The notes under the pieces: model-generated
Seen by the model: only the letters and a program-made list of their open reading frames with translations
Told to the model about the DNA's origin: nothing
Database searches by the model: none
Program-made: the position numbers and the translations under genes
Source of the DNA: Rhodospirillales bacterium
GTDB lineage: Bacteria > Pseudomonadota > Alphaproteobacteria > Acetobacterales > Acetobacteraceae
Direction: 5' to 3'
Length of the DNA: 64,000 nt
Assembly: GCA_025352665.1 (NCBI GenBank)
Contig: JANXSM010000143.1
Location: 62,001 to 126,000 of the forward strand
Shown here: one piece after another, positions 44,547 through 53,009 of the stretch
Numbering within the stretch: the first letter of the stretch is position 1
Layout of the letters: every line of letters starts with the position of its first letter

Positions 44547-44642
44547 TGACGTCTGATAGGCGACGTCATCACGCTCTAGCTCTTTGTTTTAACGAGCAGT
44601 TTTATCGCACAGTTGGTTCAACCTCAGACGATATTACTCTAG
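44536..44642 (+). repeat. Modular palindromic element, copy 5 (class II hairpin joined to a class III distal module)
   Basis: A complete 107-bp copy with CTAG at 44536, 44576 and 44639. The hairpin (44536-44579) has exactly complementary arms CTAGAGCGTGATGACGTC and loop TGATAGGC. The 63-bp module is of a different class from that in copies 4 and 6; it instead resembles copies 1 and 8 (TTTTATCGCACAGTTGGTTC). Its outer end ATATTACTCTAG no longer matches the hairpin arm, so this copy looks like a recombinant. It supplies the stop of the TPR gene and ends 4 bp before the convergent tupA stop. Confidence 0.88.
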
Positions 44643-44646
44643 GCGG

Positions 44647-45450
44647 TCACCCTCCGGTCGAAGCGTCCGGGTGGAAGAGTTGCTGGCCGCCGATCTGGAG
44701 GGCGCCGATGGCGGCCTGACCGGCGGGCGCTGCAAGCCACTCCGCCAGCTGTCGTGCCAATGTCAGCTTCGCCTGCGGATGCAGTGCCGGGTTGAGCTGA
44801 ATGACATCGTAGCGGTTGATCAAGGCCGGGTCGCCCTGCAGGACGATGGTCAGATGCCGCTTGTTGTTGAAGGCGAGCCAGGTGCCGCGATCGGACAAGG
44901 TGACGGCGTCCAGGGCCGCGGCCGCGTTGAGGGCAGCGCCCATGCCGCCGCCGATGTCCTTGTACCACCCCTGGCCCACGGGGTTCCGCCCCGCGGCTTT
45001 CCAAATGCGCTTCTCCTGGGCGTCCGTGCCGCTTTTGTCGCCGCGGGAGACGAAAATGGTCTGGCTCGAAAAGATCGCCTCAAGGGCGGTGACGGCGCTG
45101 GCCGATACGGCGAAATGCGCTGAATTGTCGGCCGGCCCGACCAGGATGAAGTCGTTCCAGGCGATCTCGCGTCGCAGGATGCCGTGGCCGGACTGGATGA
45201 AAGCAGCCTCCGCGTCCGGGTCGTGTACCAGGACGAGATCGGCGTCACCGTGCGTGGCGGTGGCGAGCGCCTGACCTGTGCCTTGCGCCAGCACCTTCAC
45301 GTCGATGCCGGTCTGCTTGGTGAACTGCGGCAGGATGGCCGCGAGCAGGCCCGAGGCGTCGACCGAGGTGGTGGAGGCCAGAGTGATCGTCTCGGCACGG
45401 GCCGCCTGGGCTGTGAGCAGCGTGAGCAGAACGAGGAGCAGGCGGATCAT
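44647..45450 (-). CDS. tupA: Tungstate ABC transporter substrate-binding protein TupA
   Basis: A 267-residue exported binding protein. The signal peptide covers residues 1-19. TLASTTSVDASGLLAAILP is the TupA/ModA-like oxyanion motif, with the TTS loop typical of TupA, and ADLVLVHDPDAEAAFIQSGH and FVSRGDKSGTDAQEKRIW follow. TupA binds tungstate with very high affinity for tungsten enzymes or to compete with molybdate. Its ATG overlaps the tupB stop (ATGA), so the genes are coupled, in the order tupB-tupA. Confidence 0.9.
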   Translation of the reverse strand: MIRLLLVLLTLLTAQAARAETITLASTTSVDASGLLAAILPQFTKQTGIDVKVLAQGTGQALATATHGDADLVLVHDPDAEAAFIQSGHGILRREIAWNDFILVGPADNSAHFAVSASAVTALEAIFSSQTIFVSRGDKSGTDAQEKRIWKAAGRNPVGQGWYKDIGGGMGAALNAAAALDAVTLSDRGTWLAFNNKRHLTIVLQGDPALINRYDVIQLNPALHPQAKLTLARQLAEWLAAPAGQAAIGALQIGGQQLFHPDASTGG

Positions 45451-46100
45451 GGCTTGCGACCTTCAGGACTGTCTGTGAGTGCCAGCAATGTGGCGCTGGC
45501 GGCAATGCTGATACCGATCAGCACGAAGCCGATCGCGAGGGCTTGCTCCAGATTGCCCATGCTGGTTTCGAGCGCGATGGAGGTGGTCATGGTGCGGGTG
45601 TGGCCAGCGATGTTGCCGCCGACGATCATTACGGCCCCCACCTCGGAGACGGTGCGGCCGAAGCCGGCCAGGATCGCGGTGGCCATGTGGCGACGGCGCA
45701 GGGCGAGCAATACCGGCAGAGCGCGGGATCGTGTGGCGCCGAGCACGCGCAGCGCGGGGCCGAACTCGGTCCAGGCCTGTTCCAGGGCGCGATGGGCCAG
45801 AGACGCTACGATCGGCGTGGCCAGCGCCGCCTGCGCGAGCACCATTGCGGCTGGCGTGAACAGCAGGCCGAGCGATCCAAGCGGCCCGCTGTGCGACAGG
45901 GCGAGGTAGAGGATCAGGCCGACCACCACAGGCGGCAGACCCAGCAGTGCGTTGATCGCCACGACGCAGGCCCTGCGGCCGCGGAATTCGCCGAGCGCCA
46001 GGACCGCGGCAAGCGAGATGCCCAGCAGCGCTGCCAACAGGGTGGCGCTCAGGCTGACCTCGAGCGACAGCCGGACCACGGGCCAGAGGGAGGGGATCAC
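45447..46100 (-). CDS. tupB: Tungstate ABC transporter permease TupB
   Basis: A 217-residue ModB/TupB-type permease with five to six hydrophobic helices. ALLGLPPVVVGLILYLALS is the TupB hallmark, and FGRTVSEVGAVMIVGGNIAG contains the EAA-like loop. Initiation is probably at GTG 46100 (a CTG at 46109 is another option); the open frame further upstream overlaps the ABC exporter gene in another frame and is not real. No ATPase TupC follows, so the third subunit must be elsewhere or missing. Confidence 0.85.
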   Translation of the reverse strand: MIPSLWPVVRLSLEVSLSATLLAALLGISLAAVLALGEFRGRRACVVAINALLGLPPVVVGLILYLALSHSGPLGSLGLLFTPAAMVLAQAALATPIVASLAHRALEQAWTEFGPALRVLGATRSRALPVLLALRRRHMATAILAGFGRTVSEVGAVMIVGGNIAGHTRTMTTSIALETSMGNLEQALAIGFVLIGISIAASATLLALTDSPEGRKP

Positions 46101-46119
46101 CCGGTCCAGCTTCTGGTCG

Positions 46120-47874
46120 TCATGCCGGGGCGAAGGCCTGGGTGCGGACCAGGCGGGCGTAAAGACCATCCTGTTCCATGAGCTGCGTGTGGCTGCCCTG
46201 TTCGACGGCACGGCCTTCAGCCAGCACAACCACGAGATCGGCGTCGCGCACGGTGGACAGGCGATGGGCCACGATGATGGTGGTGCGGCCATGGCGCAGG
46301 CGGTGCAGCGCCTCCTGCACGAGCGCCTCGCTTTCGGCGTCGAGTGCCGAGGTTGCTTCGTCGAGCAGCAGCACGCGGGGGTCGCGCAGCAGGGCACGGG
46401 CGAGAGCGACGCGTTGGCGCTGGCCACCGGACAGGCGGCCGCCGCTCGAGCCGACCGGGGTTTCGAAGCCCTGCGGCAGATCGTCGATGAAACTGGCTGC
46501 TGCGGCTTCGGCTGCGTGGCGCAAATCATCGTCGCTGGCGTTGGGCCGGCCCATGCGGATGTTGGCCGCGATCGTGTCGTCGAACAGCAAGGTGTCCTGG
46601 CCGACATAGGCGATGGCGCTGCGCAGGCTGGCGACCGCGACATCGCGGATGTTCGCGCCATCGAGAGTGATGACGCCGCTGGTGGCGTCGTGCAGGCGGG
46701 GGATCAGCGACAGGGCGGTGGATTTGCCCGCACCGGACGGGCCGACCAGAGCGATGGTCAGGCCGGGGGCGGCGCGGAAGCTCAGTCCGGACAGGCCGGC
46801 GCGGCCGTCGGGATAGGCGAAGCTGACGTTGTCGAACACCAATTCACCCTCGCCTGCCGGCAGGGGTGGAGCGTTTGGAATGTCGGTGATGGCGGCTGGC
46901 TCGTCGATGACCGCAAACACGCGTTCCAGGCCGGCCAGGCCCTCCTGCGTCGCGGAATTGAGCTGGCCCAGCGCACGCAGGGGTTGGGAGGTCAGGCCGA
47001 GGGCGAGCACGAAACCGGCGAAGTCGCCGATCGTGCCGACACCGTGCGCGGCGCGCCAGCCGGCAAAGCCCAGCACGGCGCCGACGGCACCCCCAGCGAT
47101 GACTTCGAGGAATGGGTCGATCCGGCTGCGGCTGCGCACGATGCGCAGCATGGAGTCGAACAGCTTCTCGAAGGCGCGGTTGGCGCGGCGGGTTTCGGCT
47201 GTTTCCAGCCCATAGGCGCGCACCGTTCTGGCCTGGGCGAAACTTTCGGTCAGCAGCGAGGCGGTGGCACCCATCTGCTCCTGCACGCCGCCGGACACGC
47301 GGCGGATCCGCTTGCCGATGCGCTGAATGGGGATCGCGGCGAGGGGAAACAGGCATGCTGCGATCAGGCACAGCACCCAATCGGTGTAGAGCAGAAAGCC
47401 GACCAGCCCGATGATCTTGACCGCATCGCCCACCGCGTTGACCCCACGTAGCAGAGCCTCGCGGATCAGGCTGGTGTCGGAGGTGAGGCGGGTGGCGAGC
47501 ATCGCCGGCGCCTCGCGCTCGACGCGGGCGAGGTCGGCGCGCATCAAATGGTCGAACATGCGGGCCTGCAGGGCGCGCACGGTGATGAGCACGATCTTCT
47601 GGGTCAGCACCGCCTGGAAATACTGCGCCAGCGCCTTGGCTGACGTGATGGTGAGCACCAGCAGCGGCACCTGGTAGAGAATGCGGCGGTCCTGCACGGC
47701 GAACATGTCGATCGCCCGCTTCACCACCTGCGGATAGAACGCCTGCAGCACCGCCATGACGATGGTGGTGATGGCGACCAGCGTGAGCAGGCCGGTGTGG
47801 TGTCGGATATGTTCGCGCCACAGTCGGCGCATCAGCCGGGGCTTGGTGGCGGGCCGGGGTTTGGGGGGCTTCAT
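46120..47874 (-). CDS. MsbA-like ABC exporter (fused membrane and ATPase domains)
   Basis: A 584-residue half-transporter: six membrane segments over residues about 25-310, then the ATPase domain with Walker A GPSGAGKST (378-386), signature LSGGQRQRVALARALL and Walker B RVLLLDEATSALD followed by the H-loop IIVAHRLSTV. Homodimers of this type flip lipid A-core or other lipids across the inner membrane. Substrate is inferred only by similarity. It lies upstream of tupB on the same strand, 19 bp away, but is an exporter and cannot serve as TupC. Confidence 0.87.
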   Translation of the reverse strand: MKPPKPRPATKPRLMRRLWREHIRHHTGLLTLVAITTIVMAVLQAFYPQVVKRAIDMFAVQDRRILYQVPLLVLTITSAKALAQYFQAVLTQKIVLITVRALQARMFDHLMRADLARVEREAPAMLATRLTSDTSLIREALLRGVNAVGDAVKIIGLVGFLLYTDWVLCLIAACLFPLAAIPIQRIGKRIRRVSGGVQEQMGATASLLTESFAQARTVRAYGLETAETRRANRAFEKLFDSMLRIVRSRSRIDPFLEVIAGGAVGAVLGFAGWRAAHGVGTIGDFAGFVLALGLTSQPLRALGQLNSATQEGLAGLERVFAVIDEPAAITDIPNAPPLPAGEGELVFDNVSFAYPDGRAGLSGLSFRAAPGLTIALVGPSGAGKSTALSLIPRLHDATSGVITLDGANIRDVAVASLRSAIAYVGQDTLLFDDTIAANIRMGRPNASDDDLRHAAEAAAASFIDDLPQGFETPVGSSGGRLSGGQRQRVALARALLRDPRVLLLDEATSALDAESEALVQEALHRLRHGRTTIIVAHRLSTVRDADLVVVLAEGRAVEQGSHTQLMEQDGLYARLVRTQAFAPA

Positions 47875-47887
47875 GGGCCCGCGTGTA

Positions 47888-49054
47888 TCAGGCCGCGGGC
47901 GGGCGGGCCAGTTGCGCCAGGAGCGTGGCGCGATCGGCGGTGCAGCCGCTGTCGATCCAAAGGCCCCGCAGACGCTTCAGTTCCTGGCCGAGTGTCGGGC
48001 CGGGGGAATGGCCGAGGGCCACGAGGTCGCGGCCCTGGAGCGGGAAGACCGGCGGCTCCAGCGCCGCCAATCGGTCAAGCAAGGCAGCACTGCGGCCGGC
48101 AATGCGCGCGCGGCCGATCAGGATATCCGCCGCAGTGTCAGCCAACGCGCGGCGCAGGCAAGCTTCATCGGCGCCCTCCTGAAGCGCCACGCCTCGCAGG
48201 GCTGCAAGGGCCGCAGCTTCGGCTCCCGACAGCCTGAGCCGGCCCGATAGGTTTATCGGGGCCACCGGCTGGCGGCCGGGCTCCAGCAAGGCGGCCAGGC
48301 GCAGCAATGGATCAGGCGGCAGATTGTCGAGCGGGCGCAGTTTTGCTTCGGGCAGGATGGCGGCGAGCACGCCCTGCTGTTGCATGAGGGCCAAGGCGGC
48401 GTCCGGCCTGGGAGCTGCGAGGATGCGTTTGAGTTCGCTCCACACGCGCTCGGCGGACAGCTGCGCCAGCCCCGCGACATTGGCTGCGATCGCGTTCAGT
48501 GCGACACGGTCGGGCGTGGTGCCGTAGCGGGCGAAGAAGCGGAAGTAGCGCAGGATCCGCAGGTAGTCCTCGCCGATGCGCGCGGCGGCGTTGCCGACAA
48601 AGCGGACGCGGCCGGCCCGCAGGTCTGCGATACCGCCGAAATAGTCGAACAGATCGCCTTCGGCGGTCAGCGACAGCGCGTTGATGGTGAAGTCGCGGCG
48701 GGCGGCGTCCTCCTGCCAATCATCGGTGAAAGCCACTACAGCGTGACGGCCGTCGGTTTCGACGTCGCGGCGCAAGGTGGTGATTTCGTAGCCGACGCCT
48801 GCGGCAAGCGCTGTGACCGTGCCGTGGGCGAGGCCGGTGGGCAGTGCGCGCAGCCCTGCCCGCTCCAGCGCACGGATGACCTCGGTCGGCGGATCAGGCG
48901 TGGCGAGGTCGATGTCCGCGACCTCGCGACCCGCCACCAGGTCGCGCACGCTGCCGCCGACCAGCCGTGCCCGCGGCAGTGCCGCGAGCACGGCGCGCAG
49001 ACCGGGGGCGTCGAGGATCCTGGGGGCGCCGATCTGCATAACCGGCACTGTCAT
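47888..49054 (-). CDS. CCA-adding enzyme/poly(A) polymerase family nucleotidyltransferase
   Basis: A 388-residue class-II tRNA nucleotidyltransferase. RLVGGSVRDLVAGREVADID is the head motif with the catalytic DxD-type residues, RRDFTINALSLTAEGDLFD, FVGNAAARIGEDYLRILRYF and RVWSELKRIL follow. It adds CCA to tRNA 3' ends. ATG 49054 fits family length; codons upstream overlap the divergent acetyltransferase gene. In relatives it lies beside the CoA pyrophosphatase and DUF1285 genes; here an acetyltransferase, a VTT protein and a DUF6111 gene are interposed. Confidence 0.9.
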   Translation of the reverse strand: MTVPVMQIGAPRILDAPGLRAVLAALPRARLVGGSVRDLVAGREVADIDLATPDPPTEVIRALERAGLRALPTGLAHGTVTALAAGVGYEITTLRRDVETDGRHAVVAFTDDWQEDAARRDFTINALSLTAEGDLFDYFGGIADLRAGRVRFVGNAAARIGEDYLRILRYFRFFARYGTTPDRVALNAIAANVAGLAQLSAERVWSELKRILAAPRPDAALALMQQQGVLAAILPEAKLRPLDNLPPDPLLRLAALLEPGRQPVAPINLSGRLRLSGAEAAALAALRGVALQEGADEACLRRALADTAADILIGRARIAGRSAALLDRLAALEPPVFPLQGRDLVALGHSPGPTLGQELKRLRGLWIDSGCTADRATLLAQLARPPAA

Positions 49055-49099
49055 GCGTGCAATCTCGACGGGATCGATCCAACTTCGTAGAAACCCCAT

Positions 49100-49645
49100 A
49101 TGGCCATAAGTCCGATCGATTCCCTGCTGGTGATGCCGTCGCCAACCCATGCACGTTCCTACCAGTCCGCAGTGGCCGAGGGCTATGCGCCCGATGCCGC
49201 AGCCCCTCCGCTGCTGGTGGACGGGCGGTTCGACGCACATCTTGCGTGGATGAACGAGCAGGGCGGCGAGGTGCGCCAAATCGACGGGCGGATGGTTGAA
49301 CGTGCGCCCCATGTGCAGCTTTGGCTGGTGCATGCCTACACCTTCATCGGCAGGGTCAACATCCGGTTTCGCCTGACCGACGATCTGCGGGTGTGGGGCG
49401 GCAATATCGGTTATGCGATCCGGCCGTCGTTTCGCGAGAAGGGGTTTGGCCGCCACATCCTGGCGCTGGCGCTGCCGGTGGCGCGCGAGTCTGGGCTACG
49501 CGGCGCCTTGTTGACATGCCTTTCAACCAACAAGGCCTCGATCCGCGTCATCGAGGCCAATGGTGGACAACTTGCCGAAACCGGTCCGCACCCCACGCTG
49601 CCGGAGCAAACGGTGCGGCGATATTGGATCGACCTGCCGGTGTGA
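49100..49645 (+). CDS. GNAT family N-acetyltransferase
   Basis: A 181-residue acetyltransferase with the GNAT acetyl-CoA motif as GYAIRPSFREKGFGRHILAL (Q/RxxGxG/A type) and the beta-5 ALLTCLSTNKASIRVIEANG. The IRFRLTDDLRVWGGNIGYAI segment matches YesJ/YkkB-like predicted acetyltransferases. Substrate is unknown. It starts 46 bp from the divergent CCA gene and is followed after 2 bp by the VTT membrane protein. Confidence 0.83.
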   Translation: MAISPIDSLLVMPSPTHARSYQSAVAEGYAPDAAAPPLLVDGRFDAHLAWMNEQGGEVRQIDGRMVERAPHVQLWLVHAYTFIGRVNIRFRLTDDLRVWGGNIGYAIRPSFREKGFGRHILALALPVARESGLRGALLTCLSTNKASIRVIEANGGQLAETGPHPTLPEQTVRRYWIDLPV

Positions 49646-49647
49646 GG

Positions 49648-50349
49648 ATGCGGGGGCGCGTCGGCCTTGGCCTGGGCGCCTGTGCGGCTTTGATCGTCGT
49701 GGCGCTGGGGACGACCTTGGTTCTGGGCGCCAATCGGATGGAGGCCTGGGCCGCGATCGTCCGGCTGATCCACGCTCTGCAAGCGCTTGCCGCGATTTCG
49801 CCACTCGCTGCAGCCGGGCTATATATTCTCGTGTATGCGGCTCTGGTGGCGGCCTGCGTTCCACTGGGGCCGGCGATGAGCCTGACCGGCGGCGTGTTGT
49901 TCGGCTTCGCCGAGGGCACCGTGTTTGCGATGGTGGGGATCGTGCTGGGCTGCGTGACCTGCTTCTCTGTCGCCCGCAGCGGCCTCGCGGCCGAGCTCGC
50001 ATCGCGCCGCATCGATATGCTCGATCGCATCCGGCCGCGTTTGCAGGCGGACGGGGCGTTTGCACTGCTGTCCCTGCGGCTGGCGCCGGTGGTTCCTTCG
50101 TGGATGCTGAACCTTGGGGCCGGGCTTGCCGGTATGCGACTGGTGCCGTTCGCGCTGGCGACCACCGTAGGCGTGTTGCCGGCGACCATGGTGTTCACCA
50201 GTGCCGGCGCAGGCCTGGGGTCGCGGTTGAGCGAAGGCGATCCGCCGGGGCTCGACCTGGTGCTCAGGCCCGAAGTGCTTTGGCCGCTGCTGGCACTGTC
50301 GGTGCTTGCCCTGGTGCCGACGCTGCTTCGCTGGAGACGTTCGCGCTGA
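49648..50349 (+). CDS. TVP38/TMEM64 family (VTT domain) membrane protein
   Basis: A 233-residue inner-membrane protein with about five hydrophobic segments. The VTT/SNARE-associated motifs are PLGPAMSLTGGVLFGFAEG and LSLRLAPVVPSWMLNLGAGL. DedA-superfamily members act in undecaprenyl-phosphate or phospholipid flipping; whether this subgroup does so is unknown. GAGG lies just before ATG 49648. The frame runs open upstream through the acetyltransferase gene but that part is not coding. Confidence 0.84.
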   Translation: MRGRVGLGLGACAALIVVALGTTLVLGANRMEAWAAIVRLIHALQALAAISPLAAAGLYILVYAALVAACVPLGPAMSLTGGVLFGFAEGTVFAMVGIVLGCVTCFSVARSGLAAELASRRIDMLDRIRPRLQADGAFALLSLRLAPVVPSWMLNLGAGLAGMRLVPFALATTVGVLPATMVFTSAGAGLGSRLSEGDPPGLDLVLRPEVLWPLLALSVLALVPTLLRWRRSR

Positions 50350-50417
50350 TCCTGTGACGTAGCCCCGGCATGGGTCTTGCCGATGTTTTGCGACGGCCAA
50401 CGCCTGGAGAGTGACTG

Positions 50418-50657
50418 TTACGGCGCGACGCCGGTGCCCTGGATGATCTGGCCATTTTCGATATGGGCCGGCCGGTAGCGTGTGTGCGGGTCCATCCGCT
50501 CATGCAATCCATAGCCGATGGCAATGCCGGCCAGGAGGAGCACGGCTGTCATGGCGAACCAAAGCAGCGCGGGTCGCACCAGGGGACCAAGCAGGCGCCA
50601 TACCAAGTATAGGCCGAAGGGGAGCAGAAAAAGTCCTATTTCGGCGAAGCGGAGCAT
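50418..50657 (-). CDS. Small membrane protein, DUF6111-like
   Basis: A 79-residue protein with two hydrophobic helices (MLRFAEIGLFLLPFGLYLVW; ALLWFAMTAVLLLAGIAIGY) and a hydrophilic tail containing RMDPHTRYRPAHIENGQI. This matches small DUF6111-type proteins found next to NUDIX CoA pyrophosphatase and CCA transferase genes in alphaproteobacteria; function unknown. Its ATG overlaps the upstream gene's stop by one base (TGATG), so it is translated with it. Confidence 0.75.
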   Translation of the reverse strand: MLRFAEIGLFLLPFGLYLVWRLLGPLVRPALLWFAMTAVLLLAGIAIGYGLHERMDPHTRYRPAHIENGQIIQGTGVAP

Positions 50658-51253
50658 CAGGTATCGCCACGCAGTCGTTGGGCCAGGGCGACCAGGATGG
50701 CCGCGGTGGCGCCCCAGATGTGATGCTCCGGATGCGGCCATTCCCAATACATGCGTTCGCGACCTTTCCATTGGCGGCTGTGGCGCTGGGGGGCCTCCGG
50801 GTCGAGCAGCACGGCCAGCGGCAGTTCGAAGATGAGGTCCACCTCGTGCGGCGAGGCGGTGAGGCCGAGTGCGTCGAGCGCCACGCCGGGCGAGAGCAGG
50901 CCGATCACGGGGGTGATGCGATAGCCGGTGCCGGTGAAATGATCGGGCAGCCGTCCGGCGATTTCGACGCGGTCCGGGTCGAGGCCGATTTCTTCCTGCG
51001 CCTCGCGCAAGGCGGCCGCCTCGGGGCTTGGGTCCTCGGGGTCGATGCGGCCGCCGGGGAAGCTCACCTGGCCGGCGTGCTTGGACAGATGGGCCGTGCG
51101 TTTCGTGAGCAACACGCCGGGGGACAGGCCGAACACGAAAGGCACGAGGACGGCCGCGGGGACCGGGGGGCCCTCCAGCAGATCGCTCACGTCGTCGAAC
51201 GTATCGGTGCCGCCAGGTGCGGAAAGGCGGGCCCGAAGCTCATCGGATGTCAC
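50657..51253 (-). CDS. NUDIX family CoA pyrophosphatase (NudL/YeaB-like)
   Basis: A 198-residue hydrolase. Family-specific LLTKRTAHLSKHAGQVSFPG directly precedes the Nudix box, whose metal-binding REAQEEIGL is intact. NudL-type enzymes cleave CoA to 3',5'-ADP and phosphopantetheine. The start is GTG 51253. It sits between DUF1285 (10 bp upstream) and DUF6111 (overlapping), a conserved trio. Confidence 0.9.
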   Translation of the reverse strand: MTSDELRARLSAPGGTDTFDDVSDLLEGPPVPAAVLVPFVFGLSPGVLLTKRTAHLSKHAGQVSFPGGRIDPEDPSPEAAALREAQEEIGLDPDRVEIAGRLPDHFTGTGYRITPVIGLLSPGVALDALGLTASPHEVDLIFELPLAVLLDPEAPQRHSRQWKGRERMYWEWPHPEHHIWGATAAILVALAQRLRGDT

Positions 51254-51263
51254 GGACGCGCGA

Positions 51264-51863
51264 TCATGAGGTGCAGTGTTCGTCCCCGCTGGGCAATTCG
51301 CCGAGCGCAAAAAATTTCCGCTGGCTCCAAACGCCTAGCATGCGACGGCCATCGACGATTTCGGTCTCCGCCAAGGCGACGAGTTCATAATAGACGGCAC
51401 GCCCGATTCGCGCTTCGATCGGATGGCGGCCGCGACCGTCGCGCACCCTCAGGTAGGGCGTCGGTTCGCAGGTGAGCACGTCATGCGCCACGCGGATCGG
51501 ATGATCGGGGCCGGCCGTGATGATCTGGTCGACATTGGTGCGAAAGGTCAGCACCTGGTCGCGGCCCAGGCCGCACCAGTCGAGCTCGACGGCGAGGAAC
51601 GGCGCGTCCTCCACCTCGATGCGGCCGCGTTCGGCGGGCGTCTCGAGCCAAAAGCTGCCGTCTGCCTCACGCTTGAGGACGGAGGCGAACAGGCAGACCA
51701 ACTCCTTGCGGCCGATCAGGCTGCCGCGGTACATCCAGGTGGCGTCACGCTTGATCAGGAACGGCAGCTCGCCGCACTCGCGCGGCGCACGGAACCGCGC
51801 GCCGTTGTCATCAATTGGCAAAATTGCGAGGCCCTCGTCGTCGCTATGGCTAACATCGTTCAC
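51264..51863 (-). CDS. DUF1285 family protein
   Basis: A 199-residue cytoplasmic protein with the DUF1285 pattern: LPFLIKRDATWMYRGSLIGR, FASVLKREADGSFWLETPAE, VDQIITAGPDHPIRVAHD and RIGRAVYYELVALAE. Function is unknown; the family is nearly always next to the CoA pyrophosphatase gene. The start is GTG 51863. It is divergent from the MoxR ATPase gene. Confidence 0.88.
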   Translation of the reverse strand: MNDVSHSDDEGLAILPIDDNGARFRAPRECGELPFLIKRDATWMYRGSLIGRKELVCLFASVLKREADGSFWLETPAERGRIEVEDAPFLAVELDWCGLGRDQVLTFRTNVDQIITAGPDHPIRVAHDVLTCEPTPYLRVRDGRGRHPIEARIGRAVYYELVALAETEIVDGRRMLGVWSQRKFFALGELPSGDEHCTS

Positions 51864-51920
51864 GTCTGCGTCCTCGGGGCGTCGTCATGCTTCCGTCTCA
51901 GGATCGGATATAGGTAGCAT

Positions 51921-51934
51921 CCCCCCCCGGGGGG
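51921..51934. other. C8G6 homopolymer palindrome in the DUF1285/MoxR divergent promoter region
   Basis: Eight C followed by six G (51921-51934), containing a perfect 12-bp palindrome, lies 62 bp upstream of the MoxR ATG. Such tracts slip easily during replication and can alter promoter spacing. Nothing else is recognisable in this 132-bp gap. Confidence 0.5.
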
Positions 51935-51995
51935 AAGTGGCGCAGACGACATGGCGCCCAATCTATTGCCTCAAGACCTGTAAGGACCGTGCATC

Positions 51996-53009
51996 ATGTC
52001 CGCCATCGCTCCTTTTGTTCCGCACAGCTCCGGTGATCTGCCTGGCGAGGTCGAGGCGCTTGGAGCGCGTATCGGCCGGGTGAGAGCTGAAATCGGCCGC
52101 TCCATTTTTGGCCAGACCGAGGTTGTGGACCAGACGCTGATCACCTTGCTGTCGGGTGGCCACGTGCTGCTGGTCGGCGTACCGGGGCTCGGCAAGTCGC
52201 GGCTGGTGGAGACGTTGGGGACTGTGCTGGGTTTGAACGCCAAGCGGGTGCAGTTCACGCCGGACCTGATGCCCGCCGATATCCTCGGCAGCGAAGTGCT
52301 GGACGAGGATGAGCATGGTCGGCGGAGTTTTCGCTTTGTGCCGGGGCCGGTGTTCTGCCAGCTGCTGATGGCCGACGAAATAAACCGCGCCTCGCCGCGC
52401 ACGCAGTCGGCCCTGTTGCAGGCGATGCAGGAGGGCAAGGTTGCCATCGCCGGCGTCGAGCATCCGCTGCCGCGGCCGTTTCATGTGCTGGCGACGCAGA
52501 ACCCAATCGAGCAGGAGGGCACCTATCCGCTGCCGGAGGCGCAGCTCGACCGGTTCCTGCTGGAGGTGCAGATCACCTATCCCGAGCTGGTCGACGAGCG
52601 GGCGATGCTGGTGGCCACGACCGGCAGTGCCGACACCAGGCCGGAGCCTGCGTTGACCGCGGCCGAGCTGATGGCGGGCCAGGCGCTGCTGCGGCGCATG
52701 CCGGTGGGCGACAGCGTGGTGGATGCGATTTTGGCACTGGTGCGCGGCGGCCGGCCGGAGACGAGCAGCGAGGAGCAGGTTCGCAAGAACGTCGCCTGGG
52801 GACCGGGTCCGCGTGCAGCACAGGCGCTGATGCTGGCCACGCGGGCGCGGGCGCTGCTCGATGGCCGTCTGGCGCCAAGCCTGGAGGACGTGGCGGCGCT
52901 GGCCCAGCCGGTGCTGCGCCATCGCATGGCGCTGAATTTCTCCGCCCGCGCCGATGGCGTGGTGCTGGCCAATGTGATCGACCATCTCGTGGCGCGTTTC
53001 GTCGCATGA
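51996..53009 (+). CDS. MoxR family AAA+ ATPase
   Basis: A 337-residue AAA+ chaperone-type ATPase. Walker A is LLVGVPGLGKSRLVETL, Walker B LLMADEINRASPRTQ, sensor 1 HVLATQNPIEQEGTYPLPE, with an arginine-finger region QLDRFLLEV. MoxR proteins act with DUF58/von Willebrand-type partners in protein maturation or envelope stress. It is the first gene of a tight operon, overlapping DUF58 by four bases (ATGA). Confidence 0.93.
   Translation: MSAIAPFVPHSSGDLPGEVEALGARIGRVRAEIGRSIFGQTEVVDQTLITLLSGGHVLLVGVPGLGKSRLVETLGTVLGLNAKRVQFTPDLMPADILGSEVLDEDEHGRRSFRFVPGPVFCQLLMADEINRASPRTQSALLQAMQEGKVAIAGVEHPLPRPFHVLATQNPIEQEGTYPLPEAQLDRFLLEVQITYPELVDERAMLVATTGSADTRPEPALTAAELMAGQALLRRMPVGDSVVDAILALVRGGRPETSSEEQVRKNVAWGPGPRAAQALMLATRARALLDGRLAPSLEDVAALAQPVLRHRMALNFSARADGVVLANVIDHLVARFVA

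Noticed and set aside
46120-47874. The exporter as the missing TupC ATPase
   Set aside because: It is a fused membrane-ATPase exporter with six helices, while importers of this class need a separate ATPase of different subfamily.
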